Origin: Gammaproteobacteria bacterium
Lineage (GTDB): Bacteria > Pseudomonadota > Gammaproteobacteria > Steroidobacterales > Steroidobacteraceae
DNA length: 50,700 nucleotides
NCBI GenBank assembly: GCA_015655465.1
Contig: JAATEY010000106.1
Span: 1-50,700, forward strand
Direction of reading: 5' to 3'
The stretch's first letter is position 1, and every line of letters begins with the position of its first letter. Both the position numbers and the translations under genes were made by a program. This document shows, piece by piece, positions 27,477 through 37,854 of this stretch. The notes below the pieces were generated by a model. That model was not told the DNA's origin and did no database searches. It saw nothing but the letters and a program-made list of their open reading frames with translations.

Positions 27477-29215
27477 AACACCGATCGCACCGGCCCGCCC
27501 ATCATGGCGGCGCGCACCAGCGGAATCGGCGGCCCGCCATACGACAGGAATGCATCGTGGAATTCGCGCCAGCAGGCCTTGTCCTCGGCGCCACTGCGCT
27601 GGCCGCACCAGTCCGAGCGCAGCCTGCGGATCATCAGCTTGCCCATGGTGTAGTTGAGATAGGCGGGATCATAGGCGCCGCGCGCAGCCTGCTGCTCGGC
27701 GTTGCCCTCATCCTGATAGCCCTGTTCCATGAACATGCGGCGCGACCCGGCGAGCGTCATGCCCCTGGTATGCAGGCCGATGGCCGAGAGCAGCCGCACA
27801 TTGCGCAGCGTTGCATTGGTCAGCTGGCCGATGTGGGCTTCCGGATCGCCGTCGCCCAGCCCCTGCTCCCACATCATTTCCTCCGCATAGTGTGCCCACC
27901 CTTCCGCGAAGGCGTAGCCGACGTACAGCCTGCTGAACATCGACGGCGCGCGATTGGAATGCAGGAACTGCAGGAAATGACCAGGCCACACTTCGTGCAC
28001 GGAGGTGAACAGCAGGTCTGCCTTGCCGGGAATGTAGTTCTGCTGCTTGGCCTTTGACCAGGATGGATCCGGGGCCGTCACGTTGTAGAACGACGGCATG
28101 TTCTTTTCATACGGGCCGGGAATGCCGATGTAGGCGGAGTTCTGCGCGTTGTAGGGCGGTGACTGCTTCACCTTCGCCTCTTCCTGCACCGGAATGACGA
28201 CTGTGGCATGCTGCTGCGCAAACCGCTTGAGCGCGATGAGCTGTGTTGCGGCGTAGGCAACGACGTTGCCCTCCGGCTTGGTGTTGTTCATTTTGGCAAC
28301 ACATTGCGCGATGGTCTTGCCGGGTGCATAGGCCTTGCAGGCTTCTGCCAATGCCGACTGATTGCGCTTCAGGTCAGCCAGCCCCACGGCCTCGAGCTCT
28401 GCCAGCGGCGTATCCACCAGCTCGGTTGCCTTGAGCATGGCAGCGAACAGCTTCGGGCCCATGGCGAAGTCTTCGGTCTGCGTGGCGCGCAGGCCCTGCA
28501 GGTGTTGCTGCAGGTCCGCCAGCGCTGCAGCCGCGGCTTCATTCTGCTTCCTGAATTCTGCCTGCAGGGCAGCGTCGCCCGTGCCGGCAAACACCTTCAC
28601 CACGTCCTGCTTCAGGAAATCACCCAGTGGCCCGAAGCTGTGCAGGCCGATGTCGATGAAGGAGCGCGGCAGCGGACCCTTGAGGTTGGCCTTGATCTGC
28701 GCGGTTGCGCGCGGCAGGTTCGACGCCCAGCGCATGTAGGCTTTCATGCGGGTGGCGAGATCCGCATACGGGCGATCCAGATAAGTCGCTGGATCGATGT
28801 AGTACCAGCTGGGATTGCGGTGCGGCCAGTCCGCGGCTTCGCGCCAGAACAGTTCGCCATCCAGCAGCGCGAGCAGCTGCTGTCGCTGGAACTGTCCGGC
28901 CTGTGCGAGCCTGCCCGGATCGAAGGCCTGCACGCGCGAGCGCCAGTCCTTCAGACGCTGGATTTCGGCCTGCAGTCCCGCTGCACTCCAGTCGGGAAAC
29001 AGGCCGTCGTATTCGTGACGCCCCTGGTAGGCGGCGGTGATCGGGTTGGCCTGCTGGTCACTCCCGATCCATTCCTGCACGAGTGCGGCCCAGGTCTCAT
29101 CTGCCGCAGCCAAGCTGGCGCCCTGGCTCCGGGCCTTGCACCCGCCAAGGAGCAGGCCTGCCAGCAGCAGCGCCATGCATCCGGCCCACGCCAGCTGCCG
29201 AGTGTTCCCGTGCAT
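27473..29215 (-). CDS. DUF885-family lipoprotein (peptidase-like)
   Basis: LLLGGC lipobox; HEVWPGHFLQFLHSN and YAFAEGWAHYAEEMMWEQG zinc-peptidase-like motifs. Confidence 0.85.
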   Translation of the reverse strand: MHGNTRQLAWAGCMALLLAGLLLGGCKARSQGASLAAADETWAALVQEWIGSDQQANPITAAYQGRHEYDGLFPDWSAAGLQAEIQRLKDWRSRVQAFDPGRLAQAGQFQRQQLLALLDGELFWREAADWPHRNPSWYYIDPATYLDRPYADLATRMKAYMRWASNLPRATAQIKANLKGPLPRSFIDIGLHSFGPLGDFLKQDVVKVFAGTGDAALQAEFRKQNEAAAAALADLQQHLQGLRATQTEDFAMGPKLFAAMLKATELVDTPLAELEAVGLADLKRNQSALAEACKAYAPGKTIAQCVAKMNNTKPEGNVVAYAATQLIALKRFAQQHATVVIPVQEEAKVKQSPPYNAQNSAYIGIPGPYEKNMPSFYNVTAPDPSWSKAKQQNYIPGKADLLFTSVHEVWPGHFLQFLHSNRAPSMFSRLYVGYAFAEGWAHYAEEMMWEQGLGDGDPEAHIGQLTNATLRNVRLLSAIGLHTRGMTLAGSRRMFMEQGYQDEGNAEQQAARGAYDPAYLNYTMGKLMIRRLRSDWCGQRSGAEDKACWREFHDAFLSYGGPPIPLVRAAMMGGPVRSVF

Positions 29216-29290
29216 TGCAGCCTTCCCGGTTTCTCCTTTGGGACAGGATGCACCAAAGCGCCTGCGGGTGTTGCAAAACAGGTGGCGCGC

Positions 29291-30001
29291 TCAGTGGCTA
29301 TCACCAGGCAGATCGAACACCAGCACTTCGGCATCCTTGCCGTCGCGGATATCCAGTTGCGTGACCCCGGTGAGCTTCAGCGCATCGCCGGTGGTCAGCC
29401 GCTTGCCCTGTGCGGTCAGCTCGCCACGCACCAGATGCACATATACCCGGCGGCCCGCAGCTACGTTCAGCTGTGCGGATTCGGCGCCGTCGAACAGGCC
29501 GGCATACATGCGCGCATCCTGGTGCACGGTGACCGAACCTTCCGCGCCATCACCGGAGACCACCAGCCGCAGCCTGCCGCGCTTCTCGCTGGCGTCGAAG
29601 CTCTTCTGCTCATAGCCCGGCTGCACACCCATGCGGTCGGGATGGATCCAGATCTGCAGGAAATGCACCGGCTGCGTGGGCGAAGGGTTGTTCTCGCTGT
29701 GGAACACGCCGGTGCCGGCGCTCATGCGCTGCACGTCACCGGGCCGGATCACCGAACCTGTGCCCATGGAATCGCGATGCGCCAGTTCACCCGCGAGCAC
29801 ATAGCTCACGATCTCCATGTCGCGGTGCGGATGCGTGCCGAAGCCGCGGCCCGGTGCCACGCGATCCTCATTGATCACGCGCAGTGCGCCGAACTCCACA
29901 TGCTCTGCATCGAAGTAGTCGGCGAACGAGAAGCTGTGCTGGCTCCTAAGCCAGCCGTGGTTGGCCTGGCCCCGATCCTGGCTTTTGCGGATTTCCAACA
30001 T
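29291..30001 (-). CDS. Pirin-family bicupin protein
   Basis: FGTHPHRDMEIVSYVLAGELAHRDSMGTGSVIRPGDVQRMSAGTGVFHSENNPS. Confidence 0.92.
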   Translation of the reverse strand: MLEIRKSQDRGQANHGWLRSQHSFSFADYFDAEHVEFGALRVINEDRVAPGRGFGTHPHRDMEIVSYVLAGELAHRDSMGTGSVIRPGDVQRMSAGTGVFHSENNPSPTQPVHFLQIWIHPDRMGVQPGYEQKSFDASEKRGRLRLVVSGDGAEGSVTVHQDARMYAGLFDGAESAQLNVAAGRRVYVHLVRGELTAQGKRLTTGDALKLTGVTQLDIRDGKDAEVLVFDLPGDSH

Positions 30002-30078
30002 GGTGCTCTCCTTTGGTGCTGGGAGAGAGCATGCAATTTACTGATCAGATAAAAAAGCGCAATATCCTGCTCTTATCA

Positions 30079-30093
30079 ATCAGAATTTCTGAT
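30079..30093. promoter_or_regulatory. Putative LysR-type regulator binding site in pirin/LysR divergent promoter
   Basis: Perfect palindrome ATCAGAA-T-TTCTGAT; a second palindrome CTGATCAG at 30041-30048 in the same AT-rich spacer. Confidence 0.6.
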
Positions 30094-30098
30094 CTTTT

Positions 30099-30986
30099 AT
30101 GACCCAGCTGCGCTCTTCCGTCGACCAATGGCAGGTGCTGGCCGCGGTGGTCGACGCCGGCGGCTTCGCCCAGGCCGCCGCCCGCCTGCACCGCAGCCAG
30201 TCCGCGGTGAGTTATGCCATGGCGCAGCTGCAGGACTCCCTGGGTGTGCGGCTGCTGGAACTGCACGGGCGGCGCGCCGAGCTCACGCCGCTGGGCAAGG
30301 AGCTGCTGCGCCGCAGCCGCGTCATCGTCGACCAGTTCGCTCGCCTCGAAGCACTGGCGCGCGCCATCGACACCGGCTGGGAGAGCGAGCTCAGGCTGGT
30401 GGTGGACGCGGCGTTTCCGCAGGATCGCCTGCTCGGCATGCTCGCCGAACTGCAGGGCAGCTGTCCGCACACCACCATCTCGCTGGCCGATGCCGTGCTC
30501 TCCGGTGCCGAAGAAGCAATCACCGCAGGCAGCGCCGACCTGGTGGTGACCACCCGTGTGCCAGACGGCTTCCTTGGCGACTGGCTGATGGATGTTTCGA
30601 TGATGGCGGTCGCCGCGCCGTCGCATCCGCTGCAACAGCTGCAGCGCGCACTGACGCTGGACGATCTGGCGCTGCACACGCAGGTGGTGGTACGCGATTC
30701 CGGCCGCCAGCAGGTGCGCGACGAAGGCTGGCTGGGCGCGCAGCATCGCTGGACGGTCGCGGGCATCGAAGCCTCGCGCGCCGCCGTGCTGGCCGGACTC
30801 GCCTATGCATGGCTGCCTTCGCACCTCGTCGCTGCAGACATTGAACAGGGGCGCCTGAAACCACTGCCACTTTCAGTGGGTGGACTACGCCAGATGCCGC
30901 TGTATGTGGTGCTGGTGAAAGGCGAAACCGCGGGCCCTGCTGCGCGCAAGGCACTGGAACTGCTGCAGCGGCATCTGCCGCGTTGA
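30099..30986 (+). CDS. LysR-family transcriptional regulator
   Basis: N-terminal HTH WQVLAAVVDAGGFAQAAARLHRSQSAVSYAMAQLQDSLGVRLLE. Confidence 0.92.
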   Translation: MTQLRSSVDQWQVLAAVVDAGGFAQAAARLHRSQSAVSYAMAQLQDSLGVRLLELHGRRAELTPLGKELLRRSRVIVDQFARLEALARAIDTGWESELRLVVDAAFPQDRLLGMLAELQGSCPHTTISLADAVLSGAEEAITAGSADLVVTTRVPDGFLGDWLMDVSMMAVAAPSHPLQQLQRALTLDDLALHTQVVVRDSGRQQVRDEGWLGAQHRWTVAGIEASRAAVLAGLAYAWLPSHLVAADIEQGRLKPLPLSVGGLRQMPLYVVLVKGETAGPAARKALELLQRHLPR

Positions 30987-31134
30987 GGATGAACTGGTGC
31001 AGCGCGACGGCCATCACCATGACTCGCATCGTCGTTCTGCTTTATGGTTGCCGTTCCACTTGGCGACGAATGGCATGGTGCGGATTCGACAGGCGCGCTG
31101 CATACATCTGGCTGGCTGATGACTGGATGCCAAT

Positions 31135-31524
31135 ATGAATCAATCGGGCCGTTTCACGCCAGGATTGTTGCTCGCAGGTGCCGCAGCGCGGCTTGCGACC
31201 ATCCCTGCCCACGCCCAACGGCTGGAGCGCCCGGGAGTGCGGCGGCTGACGGACAAGGAGACCCAGGGGCTGAAACTGCAGCGCGGCGATACCGCGGACC
31301 AGCACTATCCGGCTGCGGCAAGGCGTGACGCCGTGGACGGCATCGTGCTGGTAGACCTGCTGCTGAATATCGAGGGGCAGGTGCTCGAAGCACAGGTGAT
31401 TGCGGAATCGCCGCCGGGATTTGGCTTCGGCCTGGCGGCACTCGACACGGCCAAGACCTTTGAATTCATCAACCCGTTCCGCAGCCAGGTGCTGTTGTCG
31501 AAGGAGGTCGCGTTCCTGCCCTAG
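31135..31524 (+). CDS. TonB C-terminal-domain-like secreted protein
   Basis: YPAAARRDAVDGIVLVDLLLNIEGQVLEAQVIAESPPGFGFGLAALDTAKTFEF resembles the TonB C-terminal fold. Confidence 0.5.
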   Translation: MNQSGRFTPGLLLAGAAARLATIPAHAQRLERPGVRRLTDKETQGLKLQRGDTADQHYPAAARRDAVDGIVLVDLLLNIEGQVLEAQVIAESPPGFGFGLAALDTAKTFEFINPFRSQVLLSKEVAFLP

Positions 31525-31572
31525 GCAGATCATTTCCACTAACATGACCGCAGGCACAATGGGAGCACACAC

Positions 31573-31905
31573 ATGACCAGAACCGCAGGGAAAGACCATG
31601 TCTCCGTCGACAGACTGCTCGAAGACCTGCAGGCCGTCGTCGCGGATGCCGAAGCATTGCTGAAGGCCACCTCCCACCAGGCGGGCGAGAAAGTGCAGGA
31701 AGCCCGTGCCAAGGCCGAGGAATCGCTGTCCGCTGCGCGCGAACACCTGGTCGATGCGCAGGAGGGTGTGCTGCATCAGGCGCGCGAACTGCTGGGGGAT
31801 GGCGAGGAATATGTGCGGCGCAATCCCTGGCAGGCCGTGGGCATCGCGGCAGGCGCCGGCCTGCTGATTGGCCTGTTGCTCAGCCTCGGCCGGCGCCAGG
31901 GATAA
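31573..31905 (+). CDS. ElaB/YqjD/DUF883-family protein
   Basis: Helical N-terminus then RRNPWQAVGIAAGAGLLIGLLLSLGRR. Confidence 0.85.
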   Translation: MTRTAGKDHVSVDRLLEDLQAVVADAEALLKATSHQAGEKVQEARAKAEESLSAAREHLVDAQEGVLHQARELLGDGEEYVRRNPWQAVGIAAGAGLLIGLLLSLGRRQG

Positions 31906-31908
31906 GCC

Positions 31909-32307
31909 ATGTCGCAAGGTGAACCCGGGGCTGGAACCGGACCCATCAGCGGTCTGATCGGGTCACTGAAAGGCGTGCTGTCGACCCTCGTCGCCATCGC
32001 GCAGACCCGGCTCGAGATCATCTCCACCGAGCTGCAGCAGGAAATCGGCCTGGCGGCCAACCTGCTCTTGTGGGCATTTGTCGCGCTGCTTGCGGCGGGC
32101 ATGGGCCTGCTGCTTGGCGCACTCGTGCTCATCATCGTGTTCTGGGATACGCACCGCGTGCTGGTGTCGGTGCTGGTGATGGGGTTCTTCTTCGCGCTGG
32201 CCACGGCGGCCGTGCTGGTGTTGCGCGCGAAGCTCAAGGCACGGCCGCGCCTGTTCGACGCCACCATCACGGAATTCGCGCGTGATCGCGAACATCTCGA
32301 GCGCTAA
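31909..32307 (+). CDS. YqjE-like (holin-superfamily III) membrane protein
   Basis: Position after DUF883 gene; two TM helices; ARTRLEIISTELQQE-like N-terminus. Confidence 0.75.
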   Translation: MSQGEPGAGTGPISGLIGSLKGVLSTLVAIAQTRLEIISTELQQEIGLAANLLLWAFVALLAAGMGLLLGALVLIIVFWDTHRVLVSVLVMGFFFALATAAVLVLRAKLKARPRLFDATITEFARDREHLER

Positions 32308-32319
32308 CCGCAGGCCGGC

Positions 32320-32598
32320 GTGAAAATCCACCTCACCGAACTTGCGGAACACCGGCTGCAGTTGCAGCAGCAGGCTGCCGCGCAGCGCCAGCAGCTGGCC
32401 ATGCACGTCAACACCATCGAGGCGCGCATCCGTGGTGTCGACCAGGGGTTGCTGAATGTGCGGAACTTCCTGCAGCGACCGGCGGTTCTCGCCGGCGGTG
32501 CCGCACTCGCGCTGTGCATGGGCCCCAGGCGCGCATTGCAGCTGCTTGGGAAAGCCATGAAGCTCATGCTGGCCGCGCGCCGTATGTTCGGGGCCTGA
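32320..32598 (+). CDS. YqjK-like protein
   Basis: Third gene of a yqjD-yqjE-yqjK-type arrangement; basic helical 92 aa. Confidence 0.55.
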   Translation: MKIHLTELAEHRLQLQQQAAAQRQQLAMHVNTIEARIRGVDQGLLNVRNFLQRPAVLAGGAALALCMGPRRALQLLGKAMKLMLAARRMFGA

Positions 32599-32723
32599 CG
32601 CGTCCCTGCCATCGTTACGCACACTTCATGCTGGCGTAATTCCTGCGCCATGGCAGCGGGACTATCGTGTTTCGCAAGCTGCAGATGCGTTGTGCAACAG
32701 CAGTAATGTTCCAGGACGTGATC

Positions 32724-32951
32724 ATGAAAACACTTTCCATATTGGCCATCGCCGGTCTGCTTGCCACCGGTACGGCATTCGCCGCCGACTCTGCCCCGAC
32801 TTCTGCCAAGCCGGTCGCCACGGCAACCGCAGCGCAGCCGGACCACCATTGCCGCGACGACGCGAACGCGAAGAAGCTCAGTGGCGCGGCGCGCAAGTCG
32901 TTCATGAAGAAATGCCGGGCGGATGCAACGGCGAAAACGGCGAAGAAGTAG
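32724..32951 (+). CDS. PsiF-repeat-like small secreted protein
   Basis: MKTLSILAIAGLLATGTAFA signal; HCRDDANAKKLSGAARKSFMKKCRADA. Confidence 0.65.
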   Translation: MKTLSILAIAGLLATGTAFAADSAPTSAKPVATATAAQPDHHCRDDANAKKLSGAARKSFMKKCRADATAKTAKK

Positions 32952-33026
32952 CCCTGCCACGCGCCCCGGCCAGCGGCTGGGGCGCCGCCGATTGACGCCG
33001 CGCCGCCTGCAATCCATTCTGCAGCG

Positions 33027-33803
33027 GTGAAGCTCGGTGATCGCGACATCCGCGGCCTGCTTGTCGACCTCGACGGCGTGCTCTACGTCGATCGCCAGCC
33101 ACTGCCCGGCGCGGCCGCGAAGGTGGCAGCGCTGAAGGCCTCCGGGCTGCCGCATTGCTACGTCACCAACACCACCACCCGGCCCGTCGCCACGCTCGCG
33201 GCGGAGTTGCACGAACTGGGCTTTGCCATCGACGCGCAGGCCATCCTTTCCGCACCCATGGCAGCGCGCAACTATCTGCGGCAACGGGGCAGCCCCTGCT
33301 GCCTGCTGGTCCTGAACGAAACGGTGAAGGCGGACTTCGGCGAATTCCGCGAGTCCGGCACCGACGCCCAGGCTGTCGTGATCGGCGATATCGGCGAGGC
33401 CTGGACCTATGGACTGCTCAACCAGGTATTCCGCCTGGTGATGAACGGCGCGGAACTCATCGCCCTGCATCGCAACCGCTACTGGCAGGCCGACGGCGGA
33501 CTGAAGCTGGACATCGGCGCCTTCGTCGCGGGTCTTGAATACGCCACCGGCAGGACCGCCACCATCATCGGCAAGCCACGCCGCGAATTCTTCGAGGCGG
33601 CGCTGCAACAGATCGGCGTCGCGGCCGGCGAAGCGGCCATGATCGGTGACGACATCGAGAGCGATGTGAAGGGCGCGCAGGCGATGGGCATCCTGGGTGT
33701 GCTGGTGCGCACCGGCAAGTACCGCGAGGCGCAGCTGCTGCGCTCGGGGCTGACGCCGGACCTGGTGCTCGACTCGTTCGCGGATCTGCCGGTTGGAGCA
33801 TGA
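33027..33803 (+). CDS. HAD-superfamily subfamily IIA hydrolase
   Basis: GLLVDLDGVLYVD, YVTNTTTRP, GDDIESDVKGAQAMGILGVLVRTGKY; GTG start. Confidence 0.88.
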   Translation: MKLGDRDIRGLLVDLDGVLYVDRQPLPGAAAKVAALKASGLPHCYVTNTTTRPVATLAAELHELGFAIDAQAILSAPMAARNYLRQRGSPCCLLVLNETVKADFGEFRESGTDAQAVVIGDIGEAWTYGLLNQVFRLVMNGAELIALHRNRYWQADGGLKLDIGAFVAGLEYATGRTATIIGKPRREFFEAALQQIGVAAGEAAMIGDDIESDVKGAQAMGILGVLVRTGKYREAQLLRSGLTPDLVLDSFADLPVGA

Positions 33804-33824
33804 AAGCCTGCCGATCACGGCGGT

Positions 33825-36800
33825 TCAGGCCAGGGGCAGCCGCTCCCGCTCTGCCCAGCCGTCCGCGAGACGCCGCGCCGAAACCGGCACCCGCGTCCTG
33901 AGCTGCTGCGCGAACAGCGATACACGCAGTTCCTCCAGCAGCCAGCGGAATGAATCCTCGCCGGGTGGCAACAGGCCGCGCTCGGCCTTGACCCGTTCGC
34001 GGTAGCGCGCTTCAAGCGGCGCGATCTCCGCCGCAAGTTGCGCATCGCGACGCGGGTCGAGCCGGAGCTTTTCGAGCCGCTGCTCGATGGCCTGCAGATA
34101 GCGCGGGAATTCCTTCAGGCGTTCCCACGGGGTGGTGAGCAGGAAACCGGCTGGCAGCAGCCACGCGAGCTGGGCGCGGATGTCGGCCGCCGCAACCGCC
34201 GCCGCCTGCGGAAGCCCTGTCTGGATCCGGCCCAGTCGTTCCAGGGCAGCCTGTACCGCGCGCGCGTGTTCCTGCGCGGGCAGCCCCAGGCCACCGCGCA
34301 GCGTTGCAATGCGTGCATCGAAGGCAGCTGCGCTGCGCAGGGGCTCGCGACCTTCGAGGAACACGGTCATGACGAGGCGGTCCAGCAGGTCGTCGCGCAG
34401 GTCGCGTCCCGCGACCAGGTCCTTGTCCAGCAGCGGATGGGCGGTGAGTCCACGGTAAACCAGCTCGGCCTGCACATTGACGGCCAGGTCCCGCCGCAGC
34501 GATTTGAATTCGCGCGCCATCGCAAGCCTGATCAGCCGCGCAGTGCCGCGCGCATGGCTCGAGCGCGCCTCGGGCGGCGTGGCGAACACGCGCAGGCCGA
34601 CGGTGTCGCCCTCGTCCACCAGCGCGGGATAGCCGACCTGCTTGCGTTCCCCCGGCACGGCATCCAGCTGGTCCGGCAGGTCGCCGAACTCCCAGGTGCG
34701 GGCGCCGGTGATCAGTTGCGACTGCTTCGCGTAGTCCTGTCGGGAGGCGCCGGCATGCCGGTCGCGCAGGCCGCGCAGACTGCGGGAGCGTGCGATCACC
34801 ACCTGCGCATCGTCCACCAGCAGGAAGTTCATGCGCAGATGCGGTGGCAGCACCTCCTCGCGGAAGGCATCGCGCGGTACCGGCACGCCACCGGTGCGCG
34901 ACAGCGCATTGGCCAGCTGGGCGGGCAGCGAACCGCGGCCCTGGTCGAGCAGGGGCAACGCGCGGGCTACCGCATCCGGCACCGGCACGAAATGCACCCG
35001 CAGGTTCTTCGGCAGCGAGCGGACCAGGGCGGTGACCTTCTCTTCGAACAGCCCCGGCACCAGCCAGGCGAAGGGTTCTTCGGGCAGCTGGTTCAGCACA
35101 TGCAGCGGCACGATGGCCGACACGCCATCGTCTTCGTGGCCGGGTTCGAAGCGGTAGGCGAGCTGCACCACCAGCGGACCGGCAGACAGGTGATCGGGGA
35201 ATTGGTCGGCTTCGAGCGTGGCCTCGCCGGCTGCGATGTCGGCTTCGGTCAGCCACAGCAACTGCGGATTTTTCGCCTCGGCCTCGCGCCGCCAGCGCTC
35301 GAAAGCCGCGCCGGTGGAGATGCCTTCCGGCACCCGTGCGTCGAAGAATTCGTACAGCCGGCCCTCGTCGGCGAGCAGGTCCACCCGCCGCCCTTTCTGC
35401 TGCAGGTACTCGGTGTCCTCCAGCAGCTTCACGTTGTGGGTGAGGAAGGGAGCGCGGCTATCGTATTCCATGCGGACCAATGCATGCCGGATGAACAGTT
35501 CACGGGCCGCCTTTGGATCAATACGCTCGAAAGGCACCCGCCGGTCCGTGGTGAGCGTCAGCCCGAACAGCGTCGTGCGTTCGTAGACAGAGGCGCGCGC
35601 GGCACGCCTTTCCCAGTGCGGATCGTAGTGCTGGCGCCGGATCAGGTGCTCGCCCACCTGCTCGATCCACACCGGGTCAACCCGGGCTACGGTGCGCGCA
35701 TAGACCTTCGTGGTCTCCACCTGCTCGGCGCTGACGATCCACGGCGGCCTGGCCTTGAACTGCCCCGAGCCCGGATGGATGTGCAGCTTCGTGCCATTGG
35801 CGCCGAGGTACTCGGCCTGCTCCTTGCGCTGCGCGACCTGCGACAGCAGACCGGCGAGCAGCGCGCGGTGTATGGCTTCGTACTGCCCCGGCTGCGCATT
35901 GAGTTTCAGCGCCAGCTCGCCCTTCACCACCTCCATCACCTGGCCATGCACGTCATGCCATTCGGTGAGCCGCAGGTAGGAGAGGAAGTTGTCCCGGCAC
36001 CAGCCACGCAGCTTCGCGCGCGACAGGTGTTCGCGTTGTTCGATGTAGGAGCGCCAGAGTTTCAGCAGCGACAGGAAGTCGGATTGCTCGTCGCGCAGCA
36101 GCGCATGTTTCTGGTCCGCCTGGGTCTGCTTGTCCGCCGGACGGTCGCGCGGATCGGGTACGGACAGCGCGGCGGCGATGATCGCCACTTCCTCCAGACA
36201 TTTCTCGTCGACACCGGCCAGCAGGATGCGGCCGAGGCGCGGATCCAGCGGCAACCGGGCGAGCCGCTGGCCCAGTTCAGTCAGCTTGCCGTCCTCGGAC
36301 AGCGCATCGATCTCCCGCAGCGTGCGCTGGCCATCGCGCACATAACGACCATCGGGTGGCTCCACGAACGGGAAGGCTTCGATGTCGCCGAGTTTCAGGG
36401 CGTGCATCTGCAGGATCACCGCGGCCAGGTTGGTGCGCTGGATCTCGGGCTCGGTGAATTCAGGCCGCGCAAGATAGTCCTCTTCGGAATACAGGCGGAT
36501 CGCGATGCCCGGCCCGACGCGGCCGCAGCGCCCGGTGCGCTGGTTGGCAGAAGCCTGCGAAATCTTCTCGATCGGCAGGCGCTGCAGCCGGCTGCGGTGG
36601 CTGTAGCGGCTGATGCGCGCCACGCCGGTGTCGATCACCGCGCGAATGCCCGGCACGGTCAGCGAGGTCTCGGCCACATTGGTCGCGAGCACGATGCGTC
36701 GCCGGCCCGAGGGCCGGAACACGCGCTCCTGCTCATCCTGCGCCAGGCGTGAATACAGCGGCAGGATGTCGCAACCCTGCGGGTGATGTTTGCGCAGCGA

Positions 36801-37718
36801 TTCGGCCGTCTCGCGGATCTCGCGCTCGCCGGAGAGGAACAGCAGGATGTCGCCGGTCTGGTCGCGCCACAGCTCATCCACCGCGGCGAGGATCGCGGCC
36901 TGTTCGGCCGACGCCGTCTCGTCGTCCTCTTCGTCCAGTTCCACCGGCCGGTAGCGGATGGTGACCGGATAGCTGCGGCCGGAGACATTGATGATCGGCG
37001 CAGCGTTGAAATGCCGTGAAAACCGCTCCGGATCGATGGTTGCCGACGTGATCACGATCGTAAGGTCCGGCCGCTTCGGCAGCAGCCACTTCAGGTACCC
37101 GAGCAGAAAGTCGATGTTCAGCGAACGCTCATGCGCCTCGTCCACGATGATGGTGTCGTAGGCATCCAGGAACCGGTCACCCTGCGTCTCCGCCAGCAGG
37201 ATGCCGTCGGTCATCAGCTTGATGAGCCCTTCCGGACGACTGCGATCCTGGAAGCGCAGCTTGTACCCCACCAGCTGCCCCAGCGGCGACTTCAGTTCCT
37301 CGGCAATGCGCGCAGCGACCGCACGCGCCGCGATGCGCCGTGGCTGGGTGTGGCCAATCGCACCGGCAACACCGCGACCGGCCTCGAGACAGATCTTCGG
37401 CAGCTGCGTCGTCTTGCCCGACCCGGTTTCACCGCAGACGATGACCACCTGATGCTGTTCGATGGCACGGCGGATCTCATCGCGATTGGCCGAGACCGGC
37501 AACTCTTCCGGATAGCTGATGAGGGGAATACTCGCTGCGCGCGCTGCACGGGCAGCGACTGAAGCGGCGATTTTCGCCTGCAGCGCGATCTGCGCAGTCG
37601 CCACGTCCCTGCCACGCTGCTGTTCGCCACGCAGACGATCCTGCTCCCGCCGCAGCCGGAACTGGTCGCGGCGCAGGCAGCTGTCGATCGTGGGAGCAAG
37701 GGTTTCCGGCGGATTCAT
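33825..37718 (-). CDS. hrpA: ATP-dependent RNA helicase HrpA
   Basis: VVIVCGETGSGKTTQLPKICLEAGRG (Walker A), VDEAHERSLNIDFLLGYLK (DEAH), 1297 aa. Confidence 0.95.
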   Translation of the reverse strand: MNPPETLAPTIDSCLRRDQFRLRREQDRLRGEQQRGRDVATAQIALQAKIAASVAARAARAASIPLISYPEELPVSANRDEIRRAIEQHQVVIVCGETGSGKTTQLPKICLEAGRGVAGAIGHTQPRRIAARAVAARIAEELKSPLGQLVGYKLRFQDRSRPEGLIKLMTDGILLAETQGDRFLDAYDTIIVDEAHERSLNIDFLLGYLKWLLPKRPDLTIVITSATIDPERFSRHFNAAPIINVSGRSYPVTIRYRPVELDEEDDETASAEQAAILAAVDELWRDQTGDILLFLSGEREIRETAESLRKHHPQGCDILPLYSRLAQDEQERVFRPSGRRRIVLATNVAETSLTVPGIRAVIDTGVARISRYSHRSRLQRLPIEKISQASANQRTGRCGRVGPGIAIRLYSEEDYLARPEFTEPEIQRTNLAAVILQMHALKLGDIEAFPFVEPPDGRYVRDGQRTLREIDALSEDGKLTELGQRLARLPLDPRLGRILLAGVDEKCLEEVAIIAAALSVPDPRDRPADKQTQADQKHALLRDEQSDFLSLLKLWRSYIEQREHLSRAKLRGWCRDNFLSYLRLTEWHDVHGQVMEVVKGELALKLNAQPGQYEAIHRALLAGLLSQVAQRKEQAEYLGANGTKLHIHPGSGQFKARPPWIVSAEQVETTKVYARTVARVDPVWIEQVGEHLIRRQHYDPHWERRAARASVYERTTLFGLTLTTDRRVPFERIDPKAARELFIRHALVRMEYDSRAPFLTHNVKLLEDTEYLQQKGRRVDLLADEGRLYEFFDARVPEGISTGAAFERWRREAEAKNPQLLWLTEADIAAGEATLEADQFPDHLSAGPLVVQLAYRFEPGHEDDGVSAIVPLHVLNQLPEEPFAWLVPGLFEEKVTALVRSLPKNLRVHFVPVPDAVARALPLLDQGRGSLPAQLANALSRTGGVPVPRDAFREEVLPPHLRMNFLLVDDAQVVIARSRSLRGLRDRHAGASRQDYAKQSQLITGARTWEFGDLPDQLDAVPGERKQVGYPALVDEGDTVGLRVFATPPEARSSHARGTARLIRLAMAREFKSLRRDLAVNVQAELVYRGLTAHPLLDKDLVAGRDLRDDLLDRLVMTVFLEGREPLRSAAAFDARIATLRGGLGLPAQEHARAVQAALERLGRIQTGLPQAAAVAAADIRAQLAWLLPAGFLLTTPWERLKEFPRYLQAIEQRLEKLRLDPRRDAQLAAEIAPLEARYRERVKAERGLLPPGEDSFRWLLEELRVSLFAQQLRTRVPVSARRLADGWAERERLPLA

Positions 37719-37854
37719 GGGCGGGCGATTCTACTGCGTCGCAATGTCCTACCCGCATACACACCAAAGGCTGACAACGCGGCACGGCGGGCCAACAGAT
37801 CATGGTGCCTGCATCCACCAACCATCGGTCCTTGCGGATCGGGCGGGTACAGCC

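Noticed and set aside
34038-36752. 904-aa plus-strand ORF
   Set aside because: Antisense shadow of hrpA.
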